DNA from: JAMXLO01 sp963791495
GTDB taxonomy: Bacteria > Pseudomonadota > Alphaproteobacteria > Acetobacterales > Acetobacteraceae
Length of the DNA stretch: 64,000 bases
Assembly: GCA_963791495.1 (NCBI GenBank)
Contig: CAWBST010000002.1
Coordinates: 190,138 to 254,137, forward strand
Reading direction: 5' to 3'
Shown here: positions 26,209 to 35,214 of the stretch, piece by piece
Numbering within the stretch: position 1 is the first letter of the stretch
Layout: each line of letters begins with the position of its first letter
The notes under the pieces: model-generated
Told to the model about the DNA's origin: nothing
The model's input: the letters and a program-made list of their open reading frames with translations, nothing else
The model's database searches: none
Position numbers and translations under genes: made by a program

Positions 26209-26688
26209 ATGACCTACATGGACAAGACGCTTGGTGGCCGTGTTGCGGCGCAGGACAACGGTGGCGGTACGGGGCAGGCGACCCGTGAGGCCCTGGTGCT
26301 GGTGATCGAAGACGAGTACACGATTTCGAGCGCATTTCGCAGCGTCTGCGACTGTCTGAATGTTGCGGTCGAGCGAATGACGAGCCACGAAAACCTCGGA
26401 TCAGCATTGCGCCAGCGTTGCCCTATGGCAGTGGTTGCCGAAGCGGACGCAGCCGGGCAGGACGGCTGCCACGTGATGATGACGGTTGCCGACTATGATC
26501 GCGATATGCCGGTCCTACTGCTCACTGGCGACGATCCTGCCCTGCTGGGCGCCGTCGATGCGGTCGAGGAGATCTGGCAGCTTACTTCGGTAGACAAGTG
26601 GCCCCAGTTGCTCGGCGTTGGCGCTGTGGTCGATTTTCTGTTCCGTGCCGGCCGCAGGGGCGATTGTATGAGGCTGATGTCAGTATGA
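26209..26688 (+). CDS. Atypical response-regulator receiver protein
   Basis: About 159 residues from the ATG at 26209, which has a G-run ribosome binding site (a TTG at 26188 is possible). A single CheY-like domain is seen: LVLVIEDEYTISSAFRSVC holds the acidic pair, and MPVLLLTGDDP is the strand with the conserved Thr. The segment normally bearing the phospho-acceptor Asp reads AVVAEADAAGQDG, which places Glu at the usual Asp position. There is no output domain. It may be a constitutively 'active' or phosphorylation-independent adaptor. It converges on the DUF6065 gene. Confidence 0.65.
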   Translation: MTYMDKTLGGRVAAQDNGGGTGQATREALVLVIEDEYTISSAFRSVCDCLNVAVERMTSHENLGSALRQRCPMAVVAEADAAGQDGCHVMMTVADYDRDMPVLLLTGDDPALLGAVDAVEEIWQLTSVDKWPQLLGVGAVVDFLFRAGRRGDCMRLMSV

Positions 26689-26698
26689 CCCGCGTTCC

Positions 26699-27478
26699 TC
26701 AATTGCCCGCGGACATAAACGGACAACCGTCCCGCGCACGCTTGCGCGCGGCAACCGCATATCCGCCAAGTTTACGATCCTGATCGTCATTGGGGACTGC
26801 GATTGTCGCCTCGTAGTCGGCCCAATCGGTCGCTGAGAATCCCGCCATATCGGCTGTCGTGTCGAAGGCGCCGAGCGTCGCGTCGGCATAGGCAATGCGT
26901 GGCAACGGCTGGACCTGGGCCAGCGGAAAATCTGCCCGCAACCGCACCGGCAAGTCAGTGCGCGTGAATCGGAGATTGGTAAACAACGGGCCGAACCAGT
27001 GATCCGTCTCGACGATGCCCTCGTAGAGCGCGTAGCCGCCAGGAGCCGGCAGGTTCGCCGGGGCGCGTATCAGCAGGCTCCAGTCCGGTGCAGTGCGGGC
27101 GATCAGCCCGGTCCATATCTGCAGCGTTCCGGGCTCTGGAATCGCGGTCAGGAATGGCGGTGAGCATCCCGCGAGCGATCCTGGGGCTGCCGCATCGAAG
27201 CAGGCGGAAAAATCCGGGAACTGCGCTGCGGGCATCAGCGGCAGCCAATCCTGCCAGCCGGTGCACTGCCAGAAGATGTCGTGGCCGTCCCACAGGAATT
27301 GCAGATCGGTTGGCGGGAAGACCCACCAGCCATAGCTTGCGGCAGTGGTGACGGCTTGGCAGTAGCGGTAGGCACGTGTTGGCAATGTCCCGGCTGCCGA
27401 GCGGTCCGCGCGTTGGGGCAGGCGGGCTTGCTCGATCAGACGGTGGAACCGGACAATCGGCGTGCTCGAGCGGTGCAT
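26699..27478 (-). CDS. DUF6065 family protein
   Basis: 259 residues from the ATG at 27478. It has the features of DUF6065: SYGWWVFPPTDLQFLWDG, a middle Trp-rich segment, LIRAPANLPAPGGYALYEGI then VETDHWFGPLFTNLRFTR, and FPLAQVQPLPRIAY. Proteins of this group have no assigned activity; some are found beside phage and biosynthetic loci. The predicted start lies far upstream of any strong ribosome binding site. Its stop is 11 bp from the convergent receiver gene. Confidence 0.65.
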   Translation of the reverse strand: MHRSSTPIVRFHRLIEQARLPQRADRSAAGTLPTRAYRYCQAVTTAASYGWWVFPPTDLQFLWDGHDIFWQCTGWQDWLPLMPAAQFPDFSACFDAAAPGSLAGCSPPFLTAIPEPGTLQIWTGLIARTAPDWSLLIRAPANLPAPGGYALYEGIVETDHWFGPLFTNLRFTRTDLPVRLRADFPLAQVQPLPRIAYADATLGAFDTTADMAGFSATDWADYEATIAVPNDDQDRKLGGYAVAARKRARDGCPFMSAGN

Positions 27479-28035
27479 GGGCGGAGCGCTCCCGGTTGGC
27501 TCGTTGGCGTGAAGCCGGCGCTTGCGGCATGGCAATCGGATGCGAGCGTAAGCGCGATGCTCCCCGGCGGGCCTGGACGGGCGACTGTTGTCCAGGCCCT
27601 TCCGAGAGTCAGCGCGAGGTCGGCAATCGGATTCCGGCACCAAAACGAATACGGCCGGTGTCGGTGGTCGCTGGTAGCCGGACGGGCAGGGCGATCCGGA
27701 GGGACGGATTCATGGCTGGGGATCCTTTCCTGATGTGGCGGCGTCGACAGGGGTCCGGCCCACCGCCCCCCAACCCGCGCGGCCATCGGACGCAGGAAGT
27801 CGCACACTGGGCGCGACCGCCGCATCAAAGAACCTTCGCGATTTCAGGGGACAAACGGACGCAGTAAGCCCGTTGACGCCGGACAGGTATATGGCCGCTT
27901 CGATCGCGTCAAGGAAAAAAATCACATCGTGCCCCACGTGGACGTGAGATTGCCGCCCACCCCAGACGGCAGACTTGCGCATCATCTGTTCAGGCAACGT
28001 TCGAGTTCTCGTACGAGCCTTGGCCACAACGAAGC
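27479..28035. other. Intergenic region with one possible small ORF and no recognised gene
   Basis: About 557 bp between the DUF6065 start and the end of the YeiH gene. Besides a possible 34-codon ORF at 27609-27713, I see only overlapping frames without family features. No tRNA or clear terminator is seen. The stretch contains an A-rich run near 27905-27920, just before the end of the transporter gene. Confidence 0.5.
27609..27713 (-). CDS. Possible small protein upstream of the DUF6065 gene
   Basis: 34 codons, MNPSLRIALPVRLPATTDTG then RIRFGAGIRLPTSR, with AAGGA about 9 bp before the ATG and the same strand as the DUF6065 gene. The composition is protein-like but short and basic. No homology is recognised and conservation was not tested; this is a low-confidence call that might be a leader peptide. 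Confidence 0.25.
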   Translation of the reverse strand: MNPSLRIALPVRLPATTDTGRIRFGAGIRLPTSR

Positions 28036-29088
28036 TTAGAGCGAATTCGTCCAGGTCTGGATGGCAAGGCTGGTCACCGCAACCGACACCCAGGTTGTCA
28101 GGCCCAGCAGCAATGGCCGCGCGCCCGCCCCGGCGAAGGCGCGCCAGTGGCCCTGCAGGCCCACCGCCGCGAGAGCGACCACCAGCACCCAACGGCCCGC
28201 CAGTTGCACCATGGGACCGAACCGGCCGACCAGGCCAAGCGTGTTGAGCAGCGATGCAAGGATGAACAGCATGATGAAGGCCGGTACCGCCTGATAGACA
28301 CGCCGGGCCAACGATTCGTCCTCGCCAGCGCGCCGCTCCTCGAACCAGGGCACCAGCAGTCCAAAGCCGATCACCAGCGGAATGATCAATGTCGTGCGGG
28401 TGAGTTTGACGATGGTCGCGATCGTGCCGGCATCGTGGCTGTAGGCGAAGCCCGCGGCCACGACAGCCGACGTGTCATTCACCGCTGTTCCTGCCCACAG
28501 ACCGAAACCTGGGTCGCTCAGCGACAGCAGATGACCGACGGCGGGAAACACAAAGACAGCAAGCATGTTGAAAAAGAAAATGACCGAGATTGCGTACGCG
28601 ATCTCCTCCGCCTTCGCGCGGATCACTGGCGCCAGTGCCGCGATAGCCGATGCACCGCAGATGGTCGTGCCAATCCCAATCAGGCATCGCATCCGCCAGT
28701 CGACCCGCATGGTGCGCCCGATGAGCAGCGCACAACCGAGGCCAGCCGCTATCGTCACCGCAAGCACCGGGAGCGAGCCTGCTCCTGTCCGCACGATGAT
28801 CCCCAGATCGAGACTGGCACCCAGCAGGATGATGCCACCCTTCAGACACACCTTGCTGACATCGCCGATCCGCAGCGTGCCGATCTGGAGCGGTCCGCGG
28901 AGCGAGTTGGTGATCAGGACCCCAAAGGCGATGGCGAATATCGGAGCACCGACGACTGGCATGTAAGCCGCCGCCGCGTTCGCGGCTGTCGCAATGGCAA
29001 TGCACAGCAACAGGCCGCCGAGCATCCGCACCCAGCCGGGCATCGCCACGCGCGAGGGAGCAACCGCAATTTCCTGCTGCATCGCCAT
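28036..29088 (-). CDS. YeiH/UPF0324 family membrane protein (putative sulfate exporter)
   Basis: 350 residues from MAMQQ at 29088, with about ten hydrophobic membrane segments. Family markers are PIFAIAFGVLITN, KGGIILLGASLDLGIIV, the GIGTTICGASAIAALAPVI signature and NDTSAVVAAGFAYSHDAG. These match the UPF0324 (YeiH) family, conserved inner membrane proteins of unsure function, some proposed to export sulfate or sulfite-like anions. A GGAG lies about 12 bp before the start. It diverges from the large SARP/TPR regulator, which could control it. Confidence 0.82.
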   Translation of the reverse strand: MAMQQEIAVAPSRVAMPGWVRMLGGLLLCIAIATAANAAAAYMPVVGAPIFAIAFGVLITNSLRGPLQIGTLRIGDVSKVCLKGGIILLGASLDLGIIVRTGAGSLPVLAVTIAAGLGCALLIGRTMRVDWRMRCLIGIGTTICGASAIAALAPVIRAKAEEIAYAISVIFFFNMLAVFVFPAVGHLLSLSDPGFGLWAGTAVNDTSAVVAAGFAYSHDAGTIATIVKLTRTTLIIPLVIGFGLLVPWFEERRAGEDESLARRVYQAVPAFIMLFILASLLNTLGLVGRFGPMVQLAGRWVLVVALAAVGLQGHWRAFAGAGARPLLLGLTTWVSVAVTSLAIQTWTNSL

Positions 29089-29248
29089 CGTAGTGGGACT
29101 CTCCTTGCCAAAAATCATCCTGCTGCGCCGATCGATCATGAACCGCATGGGCGCCCCCGTCAGCGTAGCCGATATCAGGGAACTTCGAGAACCACCGGGT
29201 TCCCAGTTCTTGTCTCGATCCTTTATCTATGATAGCATAAAGCCCAAA
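29089..29248. promoter_or_regulatory. Divergent intergenic region between YeiH and SARP-type genes
   Basis: 160 bp between the two divergent starts and so likely holds both promoters. A TTCTTG-17 bp-TGATAG pair (about 29208-29236, plus strand) is a weak sigma70-like candidate for the regulator. No confirmed motif was found. Confidence 0.35.
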
Positions 29249-31297
29249 ATGCTCTCCTGTTGGTTGTGGTCGTACCCCAATCTCACGAAAGGCGCGAGGA
29301 GCGACATTACTGCCTCGAACAACATTCCGCCGGCACAAAACGACCGCGAGGCTTCCCCGGAGCCCCTGCTGCGTCTGACCTTGTTCGGGGCAATGGGAGC
29401 AACGCTCGCTTCGGGGGAGAGCGTACTGCCCCGGTCCCGCAAGGCCCGGGCCGTACTGGCGGTACTGGCCAGCGTGGCGCCAAGACCGGTGTTGCGGACG
29501 CGTTTGATCACGTTGCTCTGGGGCCGGCGCGAGAGGGAGCAGGCTCACGGTTCGCTCCGGCAATCTGCGCATGAGCTTCGGCTCGCGCTCGGGCCTCGTG
29601 CTGGCAGCCTCCTAAAGGCGGACCGCAACTACCTCACGCTGCTGGATGACCGGCTCTGGGTGGACGTCCGCGTACTGGCGGCTTCAACCGCCGCCCAACC
29701 CAGCGGCCTGGAGTTGTTTCAGCGGACGCTTCTTGAAGATCTCGTCGGCATTGATCCCGAGTTCGATCATTGGCTGGGCGACGAGCACCAGCGCCTGACC
29801 AGGTACGCCCGTTCGGTGGCGGAGCGTGTGTTGGCCGAGCTGTACGAGCCCAGCGCCACGGTCGTTGCGGCTGAGAGATTGCTGCTCATTGATCCACTGC
29901 ACGAGGGAGCATGGCAGGCACTGATCCGCGCCCAGATGGACCAGGGCGATCGCAGCGCGGCGAAGCTGGTCTTCGATCGCTGCACCACCACCCTCGCAAA
30001 TGCAGGCATGGCTCCTTCCGTCGCGACGGAAGAAATCGCTGAAAGCGTCCTACCCGTATCGTTCCCACCGGCGAGAAACTTGCGGCTACGCGAAGCAACC
30101 AGAGGCGTTCGGCTCGCCGTTCTGCCTCCCCGCGCCTTGGGGGGCGACCAAGTGGAAACCCTGTCGTTGGGGCTTGCCGAGGAGATCACTGCTGCCCTGT
30201 CGCCATTCCGCTGGATCACGTGCGTTGATGGCACGCTCTCGGCAGGAAATGCCGGTCCGGCGAAGCCCGCCCGTCCTCCCTGGCAGCGCCTCGACCTGGA
30301 TTATTTGCTCGACAGCACGCTACAGCGCTCCGGCAACCGGATCCGCATCATCGTCCGCCTGCTCGATCTTCGCACTGGCAGTACGGTGACCTGGGTTCGC
30401 CGGTTCGATCGTGAGTTGGACGACGTCTTGACGTTGCAGGGCGAGATCGCTGCTGAGACGGCAGCCCAGATCGATCCCGAACTGCTGCTCCGTGAGGGAG
30501 AACGCCTCCTCTCGCACGGGCCACGCGAGCCGACCTCACGTGACCTCGTCCTGCGGGCCATACCGGCGATCTATCGGCTTGAGCCATCGGGTTTCCAGTC
30601 GGCCGGGGAGATGCTCGCTGCGGCATTGGCTACCGAGCCCGACAATGCCGCGGCGCACGCCTGGTGGGCCTATTGGCATGTTCTTCTCGTCGGCCAGGGT
30701 TGGGCAGGCGACCCGGTTTCCGCGACCCGACGTGCGGGCGAATTAGCGGACCGCGCGGTCGCACTGGATCCTGGCGACGCTCGGGCTCTGGCTCTGGTCG
30801 GGCACGTCCGCGGCTTCCTGTACAAACGTCCCCAGGAGGCGCGTGCCCTACACGAACGTGCAATCTCGCTGAACCCGAGCCTATCCTTGGCGTGGTGTCT
30901 CTCGGGCGCCGCCGACAGCTACCTGGGCCAACACAAGCAGGCTATCGCACGGATCGCCCAGGCGCAGCGACTTTCGCCACAAGGGCCGCATGAGTTCCTC
31001 TTTGGCTCGGTCCTCGCAATTCCGCATTTTCTGTGTGGCGATTTCGAGACTGCCGTAACGCTGGGACGGCGAGCGATCGAGCTGAATCCAAACTTTTCGA
31101 CGAGTTACAAGACATACTTGGCGGCGCTTGGCCATCTGGGCCGTGACGACGAGGCGGCGAGGATAATGGCTTGCTTGGTCGCGCTTGAACCGGAGTTCTC
31201 GATCAGGAGCGCGGTTGAACGCGCGCCGTTGACGCGTCGCGAGGATCTGGCCCTTTATGCCGAGGGCTTGCGTCGTGCTGGATTGCGCGAAGGCTAG
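29249..31297 (+). CDS. SARP/BTAD-type regulator with cyclase-like and TPR domains
   Basis: 682 residues. The N-terminal region (LLRLTLFGAMGATLASGES, then KARAVLAVLASVAPRPVLRT) is an OmpR-like winged helix with a following bacterial transcriptional activation domain (DFDHW-like EFDHWLGDEHQRLTRY and LLLIDPLHEGAWQALIRAQM). Residues ~290-420 resemble the TolB/cyclase-linked region (RLAVLPPRALGGDQVETLSL, then LAEEITAALSPFRWITCVDG). The last ~250 residues are TPRs. Such proteins are common in Rhodospirillales as stand-alone regulators. The upstream 160 bp are shared with the divergent transporter gene. The ATG at 29249 was chosen to avoid overlapping that gene. Confidence 0.78.
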   Translation: MLSCWLWSYPNLTKGARSDITASNNIPPAQNDREASPEPLLRLTLFGAMGATLASGESVLPRSRKARAVLAVLASVAPRPVLRTRLITLLWGRREREQAHGSLRQSAHELRLALGPRAGSLLKADRNYLTLLDDRLWVDVRVLAASTAAQPSGLELFQRTLLEDLVGIDPEFDHWLGDEHQRLTRYARSVAERVLAELYEPSATVVAAERLLLIDPLHEGAWQALIRAQMDQGDRSAAKLVFDRCTTTLANAGMAPSVATEEIAESVLPVSFPPARNLRLREATRGVRLAVLPPRALGGDQVETLSLGLAEEITAALSPFRWITCVDGTLSAGNAGPAKPARPPWQRLDLDYLLDSTLQRSGNRIRIIVRLLDLRTGSTVTWVRRFDRELDDVLTLQGEIAAETAAQIDPELLLREGERLLSHGPREPTSRDLVLRAIPAIYRLEPSGFQSAGEMLAAALATEPDNAAAHAWWAYWHVLLVGQGWAGDPVSATRRAGELADRAVALDPGDARALALVGHVRGFLYKRPQEARALHERAISLNPSLSLAWCLSGAADSYLGQHKQAIARIAQAQRLSPQGPHEFLFGSVLAIPHFLCGDFETAVTLGRRAIELNPNFSTSYKTYLAALGHLGRDDEAARIMACLVALEPEFSIRSAVERAPLTRREDLALYAEGLRRAGLREG

Positions 31298-31944
31298 CTG
31301 GGCCCAGTTTCAGCGGAATTGCTTGAAGACGGGCCCGCGCTCAGCCAATAAGGAACTCAAGCGCAAGTGGGCCGCGACCGCTGTGTTATCGGCAGGGCTC
31401 GGGTCACGGGAGTCGAGGCCAATGATGCGTCGTCGTCACATTCCACGCCCGTCGAGGTCCCACTTTTACCGAGCGCGATGGATGCCTATATTCCCACTGC
31501 CGGTCCGCCGGCTACGGCGATAAACGGTGCGTGGAATAAGCGTAGTGGACCCGGGGGCAGTGCCCGGCGCCTCCACCATTGCGGGGGCGACACAGGCTCG
31601 ACACGCGCGGTAAAGGCGTATCTTTCGCTCGGCATGGTTCCGCCGTTATCGGGCCATTCTACAAGTGCCAATGACAATGAGGCGCTCGCTGTCGCTGCAT
31701 AAGCGATAAGCGCGGTTCGGGGGGCACCGGGCAACAGAAGCCCCCCACTTCACGCCTCCTGGCTTCCATTGCGCCGGGCCGTTCTCAAGTATGACTTGTA
31801 GAGGCTGCTCTTGGCGCGTGTATCTTCCGGCGATAGCCGCGCAAGTGCGCCGACATGTCGCGAGGCGACATGTCTTGTCCTCATCGTTCACTCCGGCGCA
31901 ACATGGCTGGAAGCGACGGCGGCAACCCGGAAGGAGCACGTCCG
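31298..31944. other. Intergenic stretch with no supported gene
   Basis: 647 bp between the regulator and the deacetylase gene. Short open frames exist on both strands but show no family features. One plus-strand frame ends in an ANDNE-type tail at 31702 but lacks a plausible N-terminus. The notable element is the perfect palindromic pair near the end of the gap, listed separately. Confidence 0.45.
31852..31874. promoter_or_regulatory. Perfect 10-bp inverted repeat with 3-bp spacer (two GACATGTC palindromes)
   Basis: GACATGTCGC, then GAG, then GCGACATGTC. Each arm includes the self-palindrome GACATGTC, so the site is both an inverted repeat and a tandem pair of palindromes 15 bp apart. It lies 71 bp upstream of the deacetylase ATG. 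It could be an operator for a dimeric regulator or a transcript stem; no T-run follows, so a terminator is less likely. Confidence 0.45.
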
Positions 31945-32850
31945 ATGAACGACGCGACGCAGCAGCCGATCGAGCAGCCCTGGCAGTGGTCAGAGGCGAC
32001 CTGGCGCCGCATCGTCGGTCGTGCGCGTGCAGGCCGCAGTTTGAAGCCCAGCGCCTGGCCCGATGGCGCCCGGTGCGCGGTGGCGATCAGCTTCGACGCC
32101 GACCACGAGACGATCCCGCTGCGCGAAGCTGACGAGAGCCCGATGCGGATCAGCCAGGGTCAGTACGGCAACCGCCAGGCAATGCCTCGTATCCGTCGTC
32201 TCCTCGAGCGGGAGGCGATTCCGGCCTCTTTCTTCTATCCCGCGGTATCGGCGCTGCTTCATCCCGAGGAGGTACGCGCAACTGCCGATGATGGGCATGA
32301 GATCGGCATCCACTCGTGGATCCATGAGGCGAACACTACCCTGACCCGTGACGCCGAACGCGATCTGACATTCCGCGCCGCCGAGACGCTGGCGCGCTTG
32401 GCCGGTCGCAACCCCGTGGGAATGCGCACCGCGAGTTGGGATTTTTCGGTGAACACGCTCGACATCGTGCGCGAACTGGGGCTGCTGTACGACAGCTCTC
32501 TGATGGCGGACGACGATCCATACGAGATCATGGATGCGGGTGAACCGACTGGGATCGTTGAATTGCCTCCGGAGTGGATTCGCGATGACGCGGTATATTT
32601 CAACTTCGTCCGCTTCTCAGCGCTGCGGCCTTACACGCCGCCTTCTGCCGTGGAGGAGATATTCACCGCCGAGTTCGACGGAGCCTGGGACGAGGGCGGG
32701 CTGTTCCTGCTGACCATGCATCCGCATATCACTGGGCACCGCTCCCGCCTGCCGCTGCTGGAGCGGTTGATCAGGCATATGAAGGCGCGGGGAAAATGCT
32801 GGTTTGCCACGCACGAGCAGGTGGCGCGGTGGTGCAAGGAGAATGCGTGA
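31945..32850 (+). CDS. Polysaccharide deacetylase/PuuE-like family hydrolase
   Basis: 301 residues. NodB-type motifs are present: AISFDADHET carries the paired Asp of motif 1, and GHEIGIHSWIHE has the His-xxx-His metal site of motif 2. Further motifs are GMRTASWDFSVNTLDIVREL and FLLTMHPHITGHRSRLPLL at the end. Members de-N-acetylate sugars, and a sub-branch (PuuE) is a cofactor-light allantoinase. The ATG at 31945 has GGAG about 9 bp upstream. Neighbouring genes for gamma-glutamyl compounds, hydantoins and proline make a role in nitrogen compound breakdown plausible, but this is inference. Confidence 0.78.
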   Translation: MNDATQQPIEQPWQWSEATWRRIVGRARAGRSLKPSAWPDGARCAVAISFDADHETIPLREADESPMRISQGQYGNRQAMPRIRRLLEREAIPASFFYPAVSALLHPEEVRATADDGHEIGIHSWIHEANTTLTRDAERDLTFRAAETLARLAGRNPVGMRTASWDFSVNTLDIVRELGLLYDSSLMADDDPYEIMDAGEPTGIVELPPEWIRDDAVYFNFVRFSALRPYTPPSAVEEIFTAEFDGAWDEGGLFLLTMHPHITGHRSRLPLLERLIRHMKARGKCWFATHEQVARWCKENA

Positions 32851-32887
32851 AGCGGTTGTCGCCTTTGGATCGGGCGTTAAGGCCGTA

Positions 32888-34465
32888 CTACATCTGCGCC
32901 ACCGCGCCAGACCAGGGTGAGGCGGCGTCGCTGATCCCGGTTCGCGTGCCGTCGGCCGCCTGAACGATCACATTCGGGCAAGCAAAGTTGATCGGCACCG
33001 CGTTGTGCTCGACTACCTGTAGCTCGCCATCCGCCGCCAGCGCCTCCAGCACCGCGGCGGGCAGGCGCGAATCTGCGCTCGCACCATCAACGCTGGAGAC
33101 ATCGATGCGCGGGTGGTGCGCCGCGGTCTCAACGTCCATGCCGAAATCGGCGATGAAGGTCATAAGCTGGAACACCGCCGCCAAGATCCGGCGTCCGCCC
33201 GAGGCCCCACCGGCGATAAACGGCCGACCATTCTCCGCCAGGATGATCGGCAGCATGTTGCACAGGGGCCGCTTGCCCGGGGCAATGCCATTCGGCACGC
33301 CGGGCCGCGGATCGAACCACATCATGCCATTGTTCAGCAGCACCCCTGTCTGCGGGAGCAGCACACGGCTGCCGAACGACGACATAAGCGTGGTGGTCAT
33401 CGCCACCGTGTTGCCGTCGGCGTCGCACGCCGTCAGGTGCGTGGTGCAGCTTTCCGCCGCCAGCGGCTCGGATTCACCAAGACCGGCGAACCTCTCGGCA
33501 TACGCAGACTTCATCACGCGAGCCAGCGAGCGATACCAGGCGGGCGACGGCTCGCCGCCGTCATACGGCGCATCGGCCATGCCCTCCAGTACGCGCTTCA
33601 GCGTCGGTGCCGCGGTTAGTCCGCCCGTGAGCTGCAGCGTGCGGCCGCGCCAGCCGACCTGATCCGCCGGCCAGGTGCGCACATGGCAGTTGCGCAGGTC
33701 TTCCAGCGACAGCACACCGCCCAGGGCTTTGGCATCGGCGGCGACCGCGGCGGCAATTTCGCCCTCGTAGAAATCTTGCAGACCCGCTTTGCCGAGACGC
33801 TCCAGTGTCTCCGGCAGGTTGCCCTGGCGGAAGAAGCCCGGCTTTCCCTGGTAGGGAGGCACGGGCGGCAGACCGTTGGGCAGATAGACCGATGCCGTGT
33901 GTGGATAGAGGCGGATCGCAGCGGCCGAGGTGGCGACCTTCAGTGCGGTGTACCAGTCCTGCGGCAGACCACGCTTCGCCAGCGCGATTGCTGGGGCGAT
34001 CACCTCGGACAACGGTAGGCGGCCCCACTGCCGATGCATGTACTCGTAGCCTGCGACCGAAGCGGGAATAGCGACAGACAGCGGGCCGTGGATGTTGATG
34101 TCGCCTTGGACCTCCGGCCAGGCGAACAGGTCCGTGGTCATGCGTCCCGTCAGCTTGTAGCGCCCGGGATCGGTGGCGGCCGGCGCCCGGGGTCCGAAGT
34201 CGACCACCTCGGCACGCGACTGGCCGACGCGATGCACCAGGGCGAAGCCGATACCGCCCAGGCCGGAGTTCCATGGCTCATGCGTCGCGAGTGCGAGCGC
34301 CGTTGCCACTGCCGCATCGATCGCGTTGCCGCCGGCGTCGAGCACGGCGACGCCGGCCTCGGCCGCGCCCTTGGCCTGGGACACGACCATGCCGCGGCGG
34401 CCCTTCGCCGATGGCTTGCTGAGCCGCCAGTGCTGCGTGACATGTGGCGGTGGTGTGTAGTGCAT
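32888..34465 (-). CDS. Gamma-glutamyltransferase family protein
   Basis: 525 residues from the ATG at 34465. It has the Ntn-hydrolase features: GMVVSQAKGAAEAGVAVLD near the start, GLGGIGFALVHRVGQS, the autocatalytic Thr in CTTHLTACDADGNTVAMTTT, and GKRPLCNMLPIILAENGRP with GGASGGRRI. The Thr at the N-terminus of the small subunit is present. Some relatives are amidases or hydrolases rather than true transferases. No strong signal peptide is seen, so a cytoplasmic location is possible. It converges with the deacetylase gene. Confidence 0.82.
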   Translation of the reverse strand: MHYTPPPHVTQHWRLSKPSAKGRRGMVVSQAKGAAEAGVAVLDAGGNAIDAAVATALALATHEPWNSGLGGIGFALVHRVGQSRAEVVDFGPRAPAATDPGRYKLTGRMTTDLFAWPEVQGDINIHGPLSVAIPASVAGYEYMHRQWGRLPLSEVIAPAIALAKRGLPQDWYTALKVATSAAAIRLYPHTASVYLPNGLPPVPPYQGKPGFFRQGNLPETLERLGKAGLQDFYEGEIAAAVAADAKALGGVLSLEDLRNCHVRTWPADQVGWRGRTLQLTGGLTAAPTLKRVLEGMADAPYDGGEPSPAWYRSLARVMKSAYAERFAGLGESEPLAAESCTTHLTACDADGNTVAMTTTLMSSFGSRVLLPQTGVLLNNGMMWFDPRPGVPNGIAPGKRPLCNMLPIILAENGRPFIAGGASGGRRILAAVFQLMTFIADFGMDVETAAHHPRIDVSSVDGASADSRLPAAVLEALAADGELQVVEHNAVPINFACPNVIVQAADGTRTGISDAASPWSGAVAQM

Positions 34466-34531
34466 GGCTTGTATCCCTCGTGCTCCTGTCGAATGGTCCG
34501 TCGCCATTGAGCACAAGGCAAGGGAGCTCAT

Positions 34532-35208
34532 ATGGGTGTTCTCCTGATCGCGGCTCTTGTCTGGATCGGTATCCACATCGGTATTGCCGGGACCTGGTTC
34601 CGCGACGTGATCGTGGCACGTATCGGGGATGGCCCGTTCCGTGGACTGTTCTCGCTGCTTTCGATCGTCGTCATCGTGTTTCTGGTGCAGGCCTGGAGTG
34701 CCACCGAGACGACACCGCTCTGGTACGCGCCGGTCTGGCTGCGCTGGTGCTCGCGGCGGCGATGCTGGTGGCATTCGTGCTGTTCGTCGCCTCGGTGACC
34801 CGGCGCAATCCCACGATGATCAGCGGCGAGACGGCGTTGGCGCAGCCGCCGCGCGGCATCCAGCGCGTCACGCGCCATCCGATGCTGTGGTCATTCGCGT
34901 TGTGGTCGGCCGTGCACATTATCGGCAATGGCGATACGGCGGCACTCGTGTTCTTCGGCGCCTTCCTGGTGACCGCCCTCGCGGGCATGCCGTCGATCGA
35001 TGCCAAGCTGGCGCGGCGGGATCCGGCGACCTGGCAGACTCTGTCGGCAGCCACCTCCATCGTGCCGTTCGCTGCGATCGCGCAAGGGCGCAACCGCTTC
35101 GTGCCGGGCGAGATCGGCTGGCCGACGGCGCTGATCGGGGTGGTCGCGTGGGCCATGGTGCTGCGCCTGCATCCCTGGCTTTTCGGCGTGGCGCCGGTTG
35201 CTATGTGA
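34532..35208 (+). pseudogene. NnrU-like membrane protein, interrupted by a frameshift
   Basis: The first 70 codons (MGVLLIAALVWIGIHIGIAG, then RIGDGPFRGLFSLLSI and TPLWYAP) belong to the NnrU family, whose members are linked to nitric oxide/nitrite metabolism. The match then continues in the -1 frame (LVLAAAMLVAFVLFVASV, RNPTMISGETALAQPPRGIQ, RVTRHPMLWSFALWSAVHII) to TGA at 35206-35208. The break near 34740-34755 is what a one-base deletion would give. It may be a sequencing error or a true mutation. Full length would be about 225 residues. Confidence 0.72.
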
Positions 35209-35214
35209 CCGGGC

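Noticed and set aside
27710..28192. Minus-strand frame overlapping the YeiH gene end
   Set aside because: Different frame from the transporter with low-complexity start; a shadow.
31367..31702. Plus-strand frame ending in ANDNE-type tail
   Set aside because: No plausible start or domain; likely a chance frame.
34700..34780. Programmed frameshift in the NnrU-like gene
   Set aside because: No slippery heptamer or downstream signal; a one-base deletion is simpler.
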